Shown here piece after piece: positions 1 to 12,955 of a DNA stretch of 64,000 nucleotides (positions within the stretch are counted from its first letter, which is position 1; each line of letters begins with the position of its first letter). This stretch comes from Kineosporiaceae bacterium SCSIO 59966 (lineage in GTDB: Bacteria; Actinomycetota; Actinomycetes; Actinomycetales; SCSIO-59966). The stretch is taken from positions 1,550,001 to 1,614,000 of the forward strand of contig CP052876.1 in the NCBI GenBank assembly GCA_020881835.1. Direction: 5' to 3'. The notes under the pieces were generated by a model. That model had not been told where the DNA came from and searched no databases. It saw only the letters and a program-made list of their open reading frames with translations. Both the position numbers and the translations under genes were made by a program.

Positions 1-34
1 CCGCTCATCCCCTGGCCCCCCTTCTAACCCCTCG

Positions 35-89
35 GTGATCATGCAATCCCGCCACCCGCGCCCTTGGTGATCATGCAATCCCGCCACCC
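35..89 (+). repeat. 23-bp intergenic repeat, two direct copies
   Basis: Two perfect copies of a 23-bp repeat that begins GTGATCATGCAATCCCGCC, at 35-57 and 67-89. The same unit occurs in three other intergenic regions (27.6, 47.6 and 58.9 kb). Here the copies lie 5' of a 64-bp core and no inverted copies follow before mshC. The start of the window cuts off any upstream context. Confidence 0.9.
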
Positions 90-107
90 CCTGGCCACCG
101 TCCGGCT

Positions 108-171
108 CGCAGAGTGCTGGGTTGCTGGCACGACACGCCGGCCAAGCTGTGCCGAGCGCAGCATTCTGTGG
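108..171 (+). repeat. 64-bp core of composite intergenic element (copy 1)
   Basis: This is one of four cores, all exactly 64 bp long. Ten-base arms at core positions 3-12 and 52-61 pair (CAGAGTGCTG with CAGCATTCTG, one G.T wobble). An inner stem pairs GGCACG with TGTGCC. The central ACGACACGCCG is invariant in all four copies. The element ends 72 bases before the mshC start, and there is no coding potential. Confidence 0.85.
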
Positions 172-229
172 TGGAGGCGCCCGACCCCGACCACACCCGC
201 TGGACGACCCGGGCCTCAGCAGCCGGCAG

Positions 230-235
230 TAGCCT
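230..235 (+). promoter_or_regulatory. -10 hexamer for mshC, leaderless
   Basis: TAGCCT lies 8 bases before the GTG at 244, with no Shine-Dalgarno between. The same spacing recurs at many genes here, so a leaderless mshC transcript is inferred and this decides the start. Confidence 0.55.
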
Positions 236-243
236 TGCCCGTC

Positions 244-1512
244 GTGACCGCCTGGCCCGTCCCGCCCGTGCCGACCCTGCCCGGTGTGGGCCTGGCGGCG
301 ATGCTGCACGACACGGCGACCGGGACGCTGCGGCCGAGCGCTGCCGGCCCCGACGCCCGCCTCTACGTCTGCGGGATCACTCCCTACGACGCCACCCACA
401 TGGGGCACGCCGCCACCTACCTCGCGTTCGACCTGCTCGTGCGCACGTGGCGGGACGCCGGCCTGACCGTCCGGTACGTGCAGAACGTCACCGACGTCGA
501 CGACCCGCTGCTGGAGCGCGCCGTCGCCACCGGTGAGGACTGGCGGGAGCTCGCCCGCCGCGAGACCGCGCTGTACGCCGAGGACATGGCGGCGCTGGGC
601 GTGGTCCCGCCGGACGTCTACCTCGGAGCGGTCGAGACCATCCCGTGGGTGGTGGACGCCGTCACCCGGCTCATCGACCAGGGTGCGGCCTACCGGGTCG
701 CAGGGCAGGGCGCCGGGCCGGACGGCGACGTCTACTTCGACGTGTCGGCCGACCCGCACTTCGGGTCGGTCGCCCACCTCGACCGGGAGCAGATGCTCGC
801 GCTGTTCGGCGAGCGCGGAGGGGACCCGGACCGGCCGGGGAAGCGGGACCCGCTGGACCCGCTGCTGTGGCGGGTGGCCCGCGACGGTGAGCCCTACTGG
901 GACGGCGGTCCGCTCGGGCACGGCCGCCCCGGCTGGCACATCGAGTGCGTCGCGATCGCCCTGCACCACCTCGGATCGCCCTTCGACGTGCAGGGCGGTG
1001 GTTCGGACCTGGCCTTCCCGCACCACGAGATGGGCGCCTCCCACGGGCACGTGCTGACCGGCCGGACGCCGTACGCCCGCACCTACGCCCACGCCGGGAT
1101 GGTCGGCTACGACGGCGAGAAGATGAGCAAGTCCCGCGGGAACCTCGTCCTGGTCTCCCGGTTGCGCGCGGACGGCGTGCCGCCGGACGCCATCCGCCTG
1201 GCCGTGCTCGCCCACCACTACCGCAGCGACTGGGAGTGGACCGACGCCGACCTCGTCGCCGCCCGGGAGCGGCTCGAGCGCTGGCAGGCGGCGGTCGCCC
1301 AGACCGCCGGGCCGGACGCCGGGCCCGTGCTCGCCGGGGTCCGTGACCGGCTGGCCGACGACCTCGACGCCCCGGGGGCCGTCGCGGTCGTCGACGAGTG
1401 GGTGGCAGCACAGCTCGGGGCCGCAGGCAGCGGGACAGACCCCGCCGCACCCGGTCTCGTCGCCGACACCGTCCAGGCGCTGCTCGGCGTCCGGCTGCGG
1501 GGTCCTTCCTGA
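244..1512 (+). CDS. mshC: L-cysteine:1D-myo-inositol 2-amino-2-deoxy-glucopyranoside ligase
   Basis: MshC joins cysteine to GlcN-Ins with ATP in mycothiol synthesis and is a paralogue of cysteinyl-tRNA synthetase. The 422-aa product has the family N-terminus [14 protein letters not shown], the nucleotide-binding ATHMGHA (HIGH-like) motif after VCGITPYD, the zinc-site WHIEC and [10 protein letters not shown] segments, and KMSKSRGNL (KMSKS loop). The open frame extends upstream into the repeat element, but the GTG at 244 matches the family length (about 412 aa) and sits 8 bases after a -10 hexamer. It lacks the long C-terminal tRNA-binding region of CysS, so MshC is preferred over cysS. It converges with the PAC2 gene. 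Confidence 0.93.
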   Translation: MTAWPVPPVPTLPGVGLAAMLHDTATGTLRPSAAGPDARLYVCGITPYDATHMGHAATYLAFDLLVRTWRDAGLTVRYVQNVTDVDDPLLERAVATGEDWRELARRETALYAEDMAALGVVPPDVYLGAVETIPWVVDAVTRLIDQGAAYRVAGQGAGPDGDVYFDVSADPHFGSVAHLDREQMLALFGERGGDPDRPGKRDPLDPLLWRVARDGEPYWDGGPLGHGRPGWHIECVAIALHHLGSPFDVQGGGSDLAFPHHEMGASHGHVLTGRTPYARTYAHAGMVGYDGEKMSKSRGNLVLVSRLRADGVPPDAIRLAVLAHHYRSDWEWTDADLVAARERLERWQAAVAQTAGPDAGPVLAGVRDRLADDLDAPGAVAVVDEWVAAQLGAAGSGTDPAAPGLVADTVQALLGVRLRGPS

Positions 1513-1540
1513 GGTACTGCGCGCGCTCCCCGCGGAGGCG

Positions 1541-1557
1541 GCCGGGCGCCGCCCGGC
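1541..1557. terminator. hairpin between convergent mshC and PAC2 genes
   Basis: Seven-base perfect stem GCCGGGC/GCCCGGC with a 3-base loop in the 55-bp gap between two convergent stop codons. It could terminate in both directions; there is no T-run. Confidence 0.45.
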
Positions 1558-1567
1558 GACGTGGCGG

Positions 1568-2488
1568 TCAGCCGCGCGGGCCGTCCCCACGGCGGCGCAG
1601 GTAGCGCTCGAACTCGCGCGCGATCGCCTCACCGGTGGCCTCGGGCAGCTCGGCGGTGTCCTTGGCCTGCTCGAGCTGTCGGACGTACTCGGCGATCTCG
1701 GCGTCCTCGCCGGCGAGCTCGTCCACCCCCGTCTGCCAGGCGCGGGCCTCCTCCGGCAGGTCCCCCAGCGGCACCGGGACGGCGAGCAGCTCCTCGATCC
1801 GGGTCAGCAGCGCCAGCACCGCCTTGGGGGAGGGGCTGTGCCCCACGTAGTGCGGTACCGCCGCCCACAGCGACAGGGTCGGCACCCCCCGTCGTCCCGC
1901 GGCGTCCTGGAGCACGCCGAGGATCCCGGTCGGACCCTCGTACCGGGACGGCTCGAGCGCGAGCCGGTGCAGGAGCTCCTCGTCGTCCGCCGTGGACGTC
2001 ACCGGGATCGGCCGGGTGTGCGGCACGTCCGCCAGCAGCGCGCCGAGGGTGACGAGCATCCCGGCCCCGGCCCGCTGGAGGTGGCCGAGCACCTCGTCGG
2101 TCCAGGTCATCCAGCGCATCGACGGCTCCGGTCCACGGACGAGCAGGACGTCGTGGTGCGCACCGGGGGGCCGGGCCCGGCTGATCCGCGTCGTGGGCCA
2201 CGTGATCCGGCGCCGGCCGTCGTCGCCGAGCGCCACCACGGGGCGGTTCACCTGGAAGTCGTGGTACGGCTCGGGGTCGAGCGCGGCCACCGGTTCGGCC
2301 TGCCACACCTCGGCAAGGTGGGCCAGGGCGGAGCTGGCCGCCTCGCCGGCGTCGTTCCACCCCTCGAACGCCGCGAGCACCACCGGGGCCGTGCCGCTGG
2401 GCCCGGCGGCGCCGGTGGCGGCCTGGTCCGCACCGGGGTGCTGGTCGTCCTCGGGGTGCTGCCCGTCCTCGGGGTGCTGCTCGACCAC
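1568..2488 (-). CDS. PAC2 family protein
   Basis: The 306-aa product matches the PAC2 (proteasome assembly chaperone-like) family of actinobacteria: the early VVLAAFEGWNDAGEAAS segment, the central PEPSMRW and VTLGALLADVPHTRPIPV segments, and GVPTLSLWAAVPHYV near residue 215. The molecular role of bacterial PAC2 proteins is not established. M. tuberculosis has a PAC2 gene at the equivalent place near metH and mshC. The GTG start at 2488 has AAGGGAGA upstream. The first 30 residues are acidic, low complexity and repetitive (QHPEDGQHPEDDQHPG), so an internal start is possible. It is divergent from metH across a 125-bp gap. Confidence 0.85.
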   Translation of the reverse strand: MVEQHPEDGQHPEDDQHPGADQAATGAAGPSGTAPVVLAAFEGWNDAGEAASSALAHLAEVWQAEPVAALDPEPYHDFQVNRPVVALGDDGRRRITWPTTRISRARPPGAHHDVLLVRGPEPSMRWMTWTDEVLGHLQRAGAGMLVTLGALLADVPHTRPIPVTSTADDEELLHRLALEPSRYEGPTGILGVLQDAAGRRGVPTLSLWAAVPHYVGHSPSPKAVLALLTRIEELLAVPVPLGDLPEEARAWQTGVDELAGEDAEIAEYVRQLEQAKDTAELPEATGEAIAREFERYLRRRGDGPRG

Positions 2489-2575
2489 GAGTCTCCCTTC
2501 GCCCGGGGGTCTGGACGGCGCCCGGGTCTCGACGCGCCCGCGGTCCCGGGCCGGCGTCCAGACTACGGGCGAGAA

Positions 2576-2604
2576 CCGACAACCGGTGGACCCCCACCTA
2601 CACT
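2576..2604 (+). promoter_or_regulatory. metH promoter candidate
   Basis: CCGACA, a 17-base spacer, then TACACT, whose last base is 9 bases before the metH ATG. There is no Shine-Dalgarno, and no cobalamin riboswitch would fit in the gap. Confidence 0.5.
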
Positions 2605-2613
2605 TCCTGCCTG

Positions 2614-6164
<3,551 letters not shown>

Positions 6165-6168
<4 letters not shown>

Positions 6169-6860
6169 GCACGGTGCTCCCGGCGGCCGTGCTGTGGGAC
6201 ATGGACGGCACCCTGGTCGACACCGAGCCGTACTGGATGGAGGCCGAGTACGCCCTCGTCGCCGAGCACGGCGGGTCCTGGGACGACGACCATGCTCACG
6301 CCCTCGTCGGCAACCCGCTCCGGGTGTCCGCCGAGTACATCCGCCGGCACGGTGGTGTCGACCTGCCGGTCGACGAGGTGGTCGAGCGGCTGCTGGCGCA
6401 CGTCGTCGTCCGGGTCGGGGAGCGCCCCCCGTGGCGCCCCGGCGCCCTCGAGCTGCTCGCCGACCTCGGCCGGGTCGGGGTGCCGTGCGCGCTGGTCACC
6501 ATGTCCTGGACGTCGCTCGCCGAGGCTGTCGTCTCCGCGCTGCCGGCCGGCACCTTCGCCGCCGTCGTCACCGGCGACGAGGTCACCTACGGCAAGCCGC
6601 ACCCGGAGCCGTACCTCACCGCCGCGGCCCGGCTCGGCGTCGACCCGGCGGAGTGCGTCGCCGTGGAGGACTCCCCGACCGGACTGCTCAGCGCGGAGGC
6701 GGCGGGGGCGGTGGCGGTCGGCGTGCCCCACCTCGTCCCGCTGCCCACTCGACCGGGCCGGATCCTGCTGTCCTCGCTGGCCGGGGTCACCGCCGCGGAC
6801 CTGGGTCGCCTGGTGTCCGCACGGACGACGCGGCGCTACCGGAGTGTGTCCGAACCGTGA
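6165..6860 (+). CDS. HAD family hydrolase (beta-phosphoglucomutase-like)
   Basis: This 231-aa haloacid dehalogenase-superfamily phosphatase has the nucleophile motif WDMDGTLVDTEPYW at residue 10, the motif II threonine in ALVTMS, the motif III lysine in YGKPHPEPY, and motif IV AVEDSPTGLLSA. The cap lies between motifs I and II, so it is a subfamily I enzyme. The substrate cannot be read from sequence. The GTG start overlaps the metH stop (GTGA). An HAD gene follows metH in many actinobacteria, but no functional link is established. Confidence 0.9.
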
Positions 6861-6881
6861 CCTCGCGGGGCGGTCAAGGTG

Positions 6882-6911
6882 TTCAGTCGCCCCCCTTCGC
6901 CGGTCTAGGGT
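6882..6911 (+). promoter_or_regulatory. promoter candidate for peptide importer operon
   Basis: TTCAGT and TAGGGT separated by 18 bases, 80 bases before the first importer gene. A short hairpin (CCGGTC GGAC GACCGG) lies in the leader. Confidence 0.45.
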
Positions 6912-6990
6912 CCAATGGCCCGGTCGGACGACCGGTGACGTACCTGCCGGCGTCGACCTCGTCGTCGCCGCGGACCCGATGGAGTGAGAC

Positions 6991-8679
6991 ATGCGACGGA
7001 GCAGCCTGCGACGGCCGCTCGCCGTCATCGGTGCGGCCGCCCTGGCCGCGTCCCTGGCGGCGTGCGCCGAGAGCGAGCGCGACGACACCGGAAGCGACGG
7101 GGGCACCGCCGGCGAGGAGACCGCCAGCGGCGGCACCTTCGTCTTCGCGGCGTCCAGCGACCCGGTGATGCTGGACCCGGCCTTCGCCAGCGACGGCGAG
7201 ACGTTCCGGGTGGCGCGGAACATCTTCGAGGGTCTGGTCGGCACCGAACCCGGCACCGCCGACCCCGCGCCGCTGCTCGCCGAGAGCTGGGAGACCAGCG
7301 AGGACGGCCTGAGCACCACGTTCCAGCTGCGTGAGGGTGTCACCTTCCACGACGGCACCGACTTCAACGCCGAGGCCGTCTGCGCCAACTTCGAGCGCTG
7401 GCACAACTGGACCGGCATCCTGCAGTCCCAGAACCTGTCGTACTACTACCAGTCGCTGTTCAAGGGCTTCGCCGAGAGCGACAACCCCGACCTCGTCGGC
7501 GGCATCTACGAGAGCTGCGAGGTGGGCTCGGACACCGAGGTCACCGTCAACCTCAACGAGCCGTTCGCCGGCTTCATCCCGGCGCTGTCGCTGCCGGCGT
7601 TCTCCATGCAGAGCCCCACCGCGATGCAGGAGTACGACGCGGACAACGTCTCGGGCACCGAGGACGACCCCCGGTTCTCCGCCTACGCGACCGAGCACCC
7701 GACCGGCACCGGCCCGTTCCAGTTCGAGAGCTGGGAGCGGGGCCAGCAGGTCACGCTGACCCGCTACGACGACTACTGGGGCGAGACGGCGAAGATCGAC
7801 ACCGCCATCATCCGCACCATCCCGGACGGCAACGCCCGGCTGCAGGCGCTGCGCAACGGTGACATCGACGGCTACGACCTCGTGGCCCCCGGTGACATCG
7901 AGGGCCTGGAGGCCGACGGGTTCACCGTGATGTCCCGCGACCCGTTCACGATCCTGTACCTGGGCTTCAACCAGGCCGTGCCGGAGCTCGCCGACATCCG
8001 CGTCCGTCAGGCCATCGCCCACGCCATCGACAAGGAGGCCGTCGTCTCCCAGTCGCTGCCCGAGGGCACCGAGATCGCGACCCAGTTCATCCCGCCCACC
8101 GTGGACGGCTGGAACCCCGACGTCCCGACCTACCCGTACGACCCCGAGCGGGCCCAGGAGCTGCTCGCCGAGGCCGGCGTGGAGGACCTGACGCTGCAGT
8201 TCAACTACCCGACCGACGTCTCCCGGCCGTACATGCCGACGCCGGAGGACACGTACACCGCCATCGCCTCCCAGCTGGAGGCCGCCGGTATCACGGTGGA
8301 GCCCGTCGCCGACCGCTGGAGCCCGGACTACCTCGACAAGATCCAGGGCTCGGCCGACCACGGCATCCACCTGCTCGGCTGGACCGGTGACTACAACGAC
8401 ACCGACAACTTCCTCGGCGTGTTCTTCGGCCAGCCGAGCAACGAGTGGGGCTTCGACAACCCCGAGCTGTTCGCCGCGCTGACCGAGGCCCGTGGGGTCG
8501 CCAGCCGCGACGAGCAGACCCCGCTGTACGAGGAGATCAACGCTCAGGTGATGGAGTTCCTCCCTGGTGTGCCGATTGCGCACCCGGCGCCGTCCCTGGC
8601 GTTCGCGCCGGAGGTCGAGGGCTACCAGCCCAGCCCCGTCAACGACGAGGTCTGGAACCTCATCACGATCAACGAGTAG
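6991..8679 (+). CDS. ABC importer substrate-binding lipoprotein, peptide family
   Basis: This 562-aa extracellular solute-binding protein is of family 5 (DppA/OppA type). The N-terminus is a lipoprotein signal (basic MRRSSLRR, hydrophobic core, lipobox LAAC with Cys near residue 26) followed by a Gly/Ser/Thr-rich linker. Family features include LLAESWETSEDGLSTTFQLR, EHPTGTGPFQFESWERG and RQAIAHAIDKEAV. It is predicted to be anchored outside the membrane, delivering oligopeptides or related solutes to the permeases downstream. It has a clear ribosome site (GGAGTGAG). The ligand cannot be predicted. A strong hairpin follows the stop. Confidence 0.93.
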   Translation: MRRSSLRRPLAVIGAAALAASLAACAESERDDTGSDGGTAGEETASGGTFVFAASSDPVMLDPAFASDGETFRVARNIFEGLVGTEPGTADPAPLLAESWETSEDGLSTTFQLREGVTFHDGTDFNAEAVCANFERWHNWTGILQSQNLSYYYQSLFKGFAESDNPDLVGGIYESCEVGSDTEVTVNLNEPFAGFIPALSLPAFSMQSPTAMQEYDADNVSGTEDDPRFSAYATEHPTGTGPFQFESWERGQQVTLTRYDDYWGETAKIDTAIIRTIPDGNARLQALRNGDIDGYDLVAPGDIEGLEADGFTVMSRDPFTILYLGFNQAVPELADIRVRQAIAHAIDKEAVVSQSLPEGTEIATQFIPPTVDGWNPDVPTYPYDPERAQELLAEAGVEDLTLQFNYPTDVSRPYMPTPEDTYTAIASQLEAAGITVEPVADRWSPDYLDKIQGSADHGIHLLGWTGDYNDTDNFLGVFFGQPSNEWGFDNPELFAALTEARGVASRDEQTPLYEEINAQVMEFLPGVPIAHPAPSLAFAPEVEGYQPSPVNDEVWNLITINE

Positions 8680-8692
8680 CGGAGCCGACGAC

Positions 8693-8727
8693 GGTGGCCC
8701 GGCGGGTGGTTCTGCCGCCGGGCCACC
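8693..8727 (+). terminator. intercistronic hairpin after binding-protein gene
   Basis: Perfect 13-base stem (8693-8705 with 8715-8727, GGTGGCCCGGCGG and its complement) with a 9-base loop, 14 bases after the stop. It is not followed by a T-run. It probably acts as a partial terminator or 3' stabiliser that keeps binding protein in excess over the permeases. Confidence 0.75.
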
Positions 8728-8769
8728 GCAGTCCCCGGTCCTGCTCGTCCGTCCTCAGGTGAGGCCCCG

Positions 8770-9792
8770 TTGCTGAGATTCGTCCTGCGCCGGCTGCTGC
8801 TGCTCGTGCCGGTGCTGCTCGGCCTCGTCGTCCTGCTGTTCCTCTGGCTGCGGGCCCTGCCCGGCGACCCTGCCCGGGCAATGCTCGGCCAGCGGGCGAC
8901 GCCGGAGAGCATCGCCCAGGTGAACGCCCAGTACGGCTTCGACCGTCCGCTGCTCGAGCAGTTCGTCCGCTACACCGGGCAGCTCCTCCAGGGCAACTTC
9001 GGCTCCTCCACCCGGACCGGCGAGCCGGTGCTGGAGAGCTTCCTGCTGCGCTTCCCGGCGACGGTCGAGCTCGCCGTCGCCGCCCTGATCTTCGCCGTGC
9101 TGCTCGGCATCCCGCTCGGCTACTACGCCGCCCGCCACGCCGGCGGTCTCATCGACACCTTGGCCGTCTCCGGATCGCTGCTCGGCGTGTCCATCCCGGT
9201 GTTCTTCCTCGCCTACCTGCTCAAGCTGGTGTTCGCCGTCGGCGTGCCGCCGGTCGAGTTCCTCGGCGTGCTGCCCACCAGCGGCCGCCAGGACGTCCGG
9301 ATCGACGCCACCCACATCACGAACTTCTACGTCCTCGACGGGTTGCTGACCAGAGAGTGGGACGCGGCGCTCGACGCGCTCGTCCACCTCGTCCTGCCCG
9401 GGATCGCACTCGGCACCATCCCGCTGGCGATCATCGTCCGGATCACCCGCGCCTCGGTGCTCGAGGTGCTCCACGAGGACTACGTGCGGACCGCGGAGGC
9501 GAAGGGCCTGACCCGCTCGCTCATCCGGCGCCGGCACGTGCTGCGCAACGCCCTGCTGCCGGTCGTCACCACCATCGGCCTGCAGGCCGGTCTGCTGTTC
9601 TCCGGAGCCGTGCTCACCGAGTCCGTGTTCGCCATCAACGGGATCGGGTCGTACCTCTTCCTGGCGATCGGCCAGCTCGACTACGCGGTGCTGCAGGGGT
9701 ACATCCTGTTCATCGCCGTCGGGTACGCCCTCATCAACCTGCTCGTCGACCTCAGCTACGGCCTCATCGACCCCCGGGTGCGTGTGTCATGA
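8770..9792 (+). CDS. ABC peptide importer permease, DppB-like
   Basis: The 340-aa integral membrane subunit begins at a TTG codon with AGGTGAGG just upstream; MLRFVLRRLLLLVPVLLGL is a typical DppB start. About six membrane segments are present. The EAA loop that contacts the ATPases is near residues 236-255 (EDYVRTAEAKGLTRSLIRRR), and the C-terminal YALINLLVDLSYGLIDPRVR is family-typical. The loop around residues 160-190 is somewhat longer than usual. The stop overlaps the next ATG (ATGA), indicating coupling. Confidence 0.93.
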   Translation: MLRFVLRRLLLLVPVLLGLVVLLFLWLRALPGDPARAMLGQRATPESIAQVNAQYGFDRPLLEQFVRYTGQLLQGNFGSSTRTGEPVLESFLLRFPATVELAVAALIFAVLLGIPLGYYAARHAGGLIDTLAVSGSLLGVSIPVFFLAYLLKLVFAVGVPPVEFLGVLPTSGRQDVRIDATHITNFYVLDGLLTREWDAALDALVHLVLPGIALGTIPLAIIVRITRASVLEVLHEDYVRTAEAKGLTRSLIRRRHVLRNALLPVVTTIGLQAGLLFSGAVLTESVFAINGIGSYLFLAIGQLDYAVLQGYILFIAVGYALINLLVDLSYGLIDPRVRVS

Positions 9793-10748
9793 CGTCGATC
9801 CCCCCGGCCCAGACCGGTCCGTCCGAGCTCGGGCGTGGCGGTGCCCTCGGCGAGGTGCTCGGAGCGGTCAAGCACGACGACGAGCGCGGGGTCAGCCTGT
9901 GGCGGGGCGCCTTCCGGCGGCTGCGGCGCAACCCGTCGGCCATCATCGGCGCGTCGATCATGCTCGGGTTCGTCGTCATCGCGCTGGCGGCCCCGCTCAT
10001 CGCCGGGTACGAGCCCGGACGGCCGCTGCCGAACAGCGGGATCACCCCGTCCTCGGTTCCCGGTCCGTCGCCGGAGCACCCCCTGGGCCTCGACTCCACC
10101 GGCGCCGACCTGCTGACCCAGATGGTGTACGGCGCCCGCCAGTCGCTCATCATCGGGGTGGTCTCCACCTCCATCGGCCTCACCGTCGGCGCGGTCCTGG
10201 GCATCCTGGCCGGAGGCGTCGGTGGAGCGGTCGACCTGGTCGTCATGCGGGTCGTCGACATCATGCTGTCGATCCCCAGCCTGCTTCTCGCGGTGAGCAT
10301 CGCCGCCGTGCTCGGCCAGAGCCGGACGTCGGTGATGATCGCCATCGGGGTGGCCCAGGTCCCGATCTTCGCCCGGCTGCTGCGGGGGTCGCTGCTCCAG
10401 CAGCGCTCGGCCGACTACGTGCTCGCGGCGTTCTCCGTGGGGCTGCGCCGGCGCAGCGTGGTGATGAGCCACATGCTGCCGAACTCCCTCGGCCCCGTGA
10501 TCGTGCAGGCGACCCTCATGCTGGCGACCGCCATCATCGAGGTCGCCGCGCTGTCCTACCTCGGACTCGGCGACCCGAACCCGAGCGTGGCCGAGTGGGG
10601 CCGGATGCTCGTCAAGGCCCAGCCCCGGCTGGAGTCCGACCCGCACCTCGCCCTGCTGCCCGGTATCGCGATCGCCGTCACCGCCTTCGGCTTCACGCTG
10701 TTCGGCGAGGCGCTGCGTGAGGCCCTCGACCCGAAGTTCCGGCGGTGA
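9789..10748 (+). CDS. ABC peptide importer permease, DppC-like
   Basis: This 319-aa partner permease has a cytoplasmic N-terminal extension of about 40 residues, then WRGAFRRLRRNPSAIIG, which is characteristic of OppC/DppC. The conserved HPLGLDSTGADLLTQMVYGARQSL segment and the EAA loop (SADYVLAAFSVGLRR) are present, along with about six membrane helices. It ends ALDPKFRR, as in the family. It is translationally coupled to the previous gene. Confidence 0.93.
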   Translation: MTSIPPAQTGPSELGRGGALGEVLGAVKHDDERGVSLWRGAFRRLRRNPSAIIGASIMLGFVVIALAAPLIAGYEPGRPLPNSGITPSSVPGPSPEHPLGLDSTGADLLTQMVYGARQSLIIGVVSTSIGLTVGAVLGILAGGVGGAVDLVVMRVVDIMLSIPSLLLAVSIAAVLGQSRTSVMIAIGVAQVPIFARLLRGSLLQQRSADYVLAAFSVGLRRRSVVMSHMLPNSLGPVIVQATLMLATAIIEVAALSYLGLGDPNPSVAEWGRMLVKAQPRLESDPHLALLPGIAIAVTAFGFTLFGEALREALDPKFRR

Positions 10749-10752
10749 CCTG

Positions 10753-11817
10753 ATGTCCACCCAGACCACCCAGACCCGACCCGGCCTGCGCGGCAGCGAC
10801 GCGCTGCTGGAGATCGAGGACCTCACCGTCACCTTCGGCGGCAGGGGCCGCTCGACGTTCCGGGCCGTCGACGGTGTCTCGTTCTCGGTCCGCCCCGGCG
10901 AGGTCGTCGGTCTCGTCGGCGAGTCCGGCAGCGGCAAGTCGGTGACCTCGCTGGCGGTCATGGGCCTGCTGCCACGGCGCGGCGTCGACGTCGGCGGCCA
11001 GGTCCTCTTCGAGGGCCGCGACGTGCTGCGGGCCTCGCCGAGAGAGCTCGCCGACCTGCGCGGCCGGGACATGGCGATGGTGTTCCAGGACCCGATGACC
11101 TCGCTCAACCCGGTCGTGCCGATCGGGACGCAGGTCACCGAGGTCCTCCTGCGGCACACCGACCTCGACCGCTCCGGCGCCCGGGAGGAGGCCGAGCAGC
11201 TGCTGCGCCGGGTCGGCATCCCCGACCCCGTCCGCCGGCTGGGGGAGTACCCGCACCAGCTCTCCGGGGGGATGCGCCAGCGCGCGCTCATCGCGATCGC
11301 GCTCGCCTGCAAGCCCAAGCTGCTCATCGCCGACGAGCCGACGACGGCGCTGGACGTCACGATCCAGGCGCAGGTGCTCGAGCTGCTGCGCCAGCTCGTG
11401 ACGGAGACCGGCACCGCCATGATCATGATCACCCACGATCTCGGGGTGGTCGCCGGGCTGTGCGACCAGATCAACGTCATGTACGCGGGGCGCATCGTGG
11501 AGTCCGCCGAGCGCCGCGAGCTGTTCGCCTCGCCGCGGCACCGGTACACCGCGGGTCTGCTGGCCTCGATCCCGCGCATGGACGGCGCCCGGGGCGAGCC
11601 GCTGCGGCCGATCCCGGGATCACCCAACGACACCGTGCCGTGGTCCCAGGCGTGCGCGTTCGCACCGCGCTGCGAGGCCGCGGACGACGACTGCGTGCGC
11701 CCCGACCTGCCGCTCGACACCGACGAGGTCCACCCGGGGCACGTGGCCCGGTGCGTGCACCCGGTCCCGGTCGACGGTACCGAGCCCACCGTGCCGAGCC
11801 CCCAGGAGCACCCATGA
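10753..11817 (+). CDS. ABC peptide importer ATPase, DppD-like
   Basis: This 354-aa ATP-binding subunit has Walker A GESGSGKS (near 60), Q-loop [11 protein letters not shown], signature LSGGMRQRA, Walker [13 protein letters not shown] and switch His in ITHDLGV. The C-terminal oligopeptide/dipeptide extension carries the four-cysteine pattern ([15 protein letters not shown] plus a late RCVH) seen in DppD/OppD, where some members bind an Fe-S cluster. The ATG is 5 bases after the previous stop. Confidence 0.94.
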   Translation: MSTQTTQTRPGLRGSDALLEIEDLTVTFGGRGRSTFRAVDGVSFSVRPGEVVGLVGESGSGKSVTSLAVMGLLPRRGVDVGGQVLFEGRDVLRASPRELADLRGRDMAMVFQDPMTSLNPVVPIGTQVTEVLLRHTDLDRSGAREEAEQLLRRVGIPDPVRRLGEYPHQLSGGMRQRALIAIALACKPKLLIADEPTTALDVTIQAQVLELLRQLVTETGTAMIMITHDLGVVAGLCDQINVMYAGRIVESAERRELFASPRHRYTAGLLASIPRMDGARGEPLRPIPGSPNDTVPWSQACAFAPRCEAADDDCVRPDLPLDTDEVHPGHVARCVHPVPVDGTEPTVPSPQEHP

Positions 11818-12947
11818 GCACGACCACCGGCGCGCAGCCGGCCGCGACCGGGACGGGCGCCGGCTCGGACGACGTCCTGCTGCGGGTGCGGGACCTCGAG
11901 GTGCACTTCCCGATCCGCAAGGGCGTCGTGCTCGAGCGGACCGTCGGGGCGGTGCGGGCCGTGGACGGCGTCAGCCTCGACGTCCGCCGCGGTGAGACGT
12001 TCGGGCTCGTCGGCGAGTCCGGCTGCGGGAAGTCCACCCTCGGCCGGGCCGTGCTCCGGCTCGAGGAGCCCACCGCCGGCTCGGTGACGTTCGACGGCGT
12101 CGAGCTTCGGGACCTCAAGCCCGAGCAGATGCGGCGGATGCGGCGCCGGATGCAGATGGTGTTCCAGGACCCGATGGCCAGCCTGGACCCGCGGCAGAGC
12201 GTGCAGAGCATCCTCACCGAGCCGATGCGCCTGCACGGTGAGGGCAGTCGGCGTGACCACGAGGCGCGGGTACGCGAGCTGCTCGAGCTCGTCGGGCTCT
12301 CCCGCAACGCGGGCGCGAAGTTCCCGCACGAGTTCTCCGGCGGCCAGCGCCAGCGCATCGGCATCGCCCGGGCGATCGTGCTCAACCCGGAGCTCGTCGT
12401 CGCGGACGAGCCGGTCAGCGCCCTGGACGTCTCCGTGCAGGCGCAGGTCATCAACCTGCTGGAGGAGCTGCAGGACCGGCTCGGCCTGACCTACGTCGTC
12501 ATCGCCCACGACCTGGCCGTGGTCCGGCACATCTCGGACCGGATCGGGGTGATGTACCTCGGGGTGCTCGTCGAGCAGGCCTCCAGCGACGACCTGTACA
12601 CCGAGCCCCTGCACCCGTACACGCTGTCGCTGATGTCGGCGATCCCGGTGCCCGACCCCGAGGTCGAGGACCGGCGCGAGCGGATCCTGCTCACCGGTGA
12701 CCTGCCGAGTCCGGCGAACCCGCCGTCCGGCTGCCGGTTCCACACCCGGTGCCCGTTCCGCCAGCCGACCCGCTGCCACGACGAGGTGCCCGCGCTGCGG
12801 GAGGTCCGGCCCGGGCACGCGGTCGCCTGCCACTGGGCCGAGGACATCCGGGCCGGGCGCATCCGGGCGGCCGAGTCGTCGCACGACCCGACCGCCCCGG
12901 GTGACGTCGTGGACCAGCGGGCGCCGGGCGCCGTCGACCACCCCTGA
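11814..12947 (+). CDS. ABC peptide importer ATPase, DppF-like
   Basis: The second ATPase (377 aa) has the family sequence [10 protein letters not shown], Walker [10 protein letters not shown]-loop [13 protein letters not shown], signature FSGGQRQRI, Walker [13 protein letters not shown] and switch His in IAHDLAV. A cysteine-containing C-terminal extension ([17 protein letters not shown]) follows. The start overlaps the previous stop by 4 bases. It ends 8 bases from the stop of the convergent FtsX permease gene. Confidence 0.94.
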   Translation: MSTTTGAQPAATGTGAGSDDVLLRVRDLEVHFPIRKGVVLERTVGAVRAVDGVSLDVRRGETFGLVGESGCGKSTLGRAVLRLEEPTAGSVTFDGVELRDLKPEQMRRMRRRMQMVFQDPMASLDPRQSVQSILTEPMRLHGEGSRRDHEARVRELLELVGLSRNAGAKFPHEFSGGQRQRIGIARAIVLNPELVVADEPVSALDVSVQAQVINLLEELQDRLGLTYVVIAHDLAVVRHISDRIGVMYLGVLVEQASSDDLYTEPLHPYTLSLMSAIPVPDPEVEDRRERILLTGDLPSPANPPSGCRFHTRCPFRQPTRCHDEVPALREVRPGHAVACHWAEDIRAGRIRAAESSHDPTAPGDVVDQRAPGAVDHP

Positions 12948-12955
12948 CCCTGCGG

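Noticed and set aside
64-243. Upstream extension of the mshC frame (MQSRHP...)
   Set aside because: It translates the intergenic repeat and core; MshC family length and the -10 spacing place the start at the GTG at 244. Similar MQSRHP peptides at other repeat loci are equally spurious.
244-1512. Cysteinyl-tRNA synthetase instead of MshC
   Set aside because: Length about 420 aa, the VTAWPxPPVPxLPG N-terminus and absence of the C-terminal anticodon-binding domain match MshC.
2489-2613. Cobalamin riboswitch upstream of metH
   Set aside because: The gap is only 125 bp, the -10 hexamer sits next to the ATG, and no B12-box sequence is visible. The same holds upstream of kamD.
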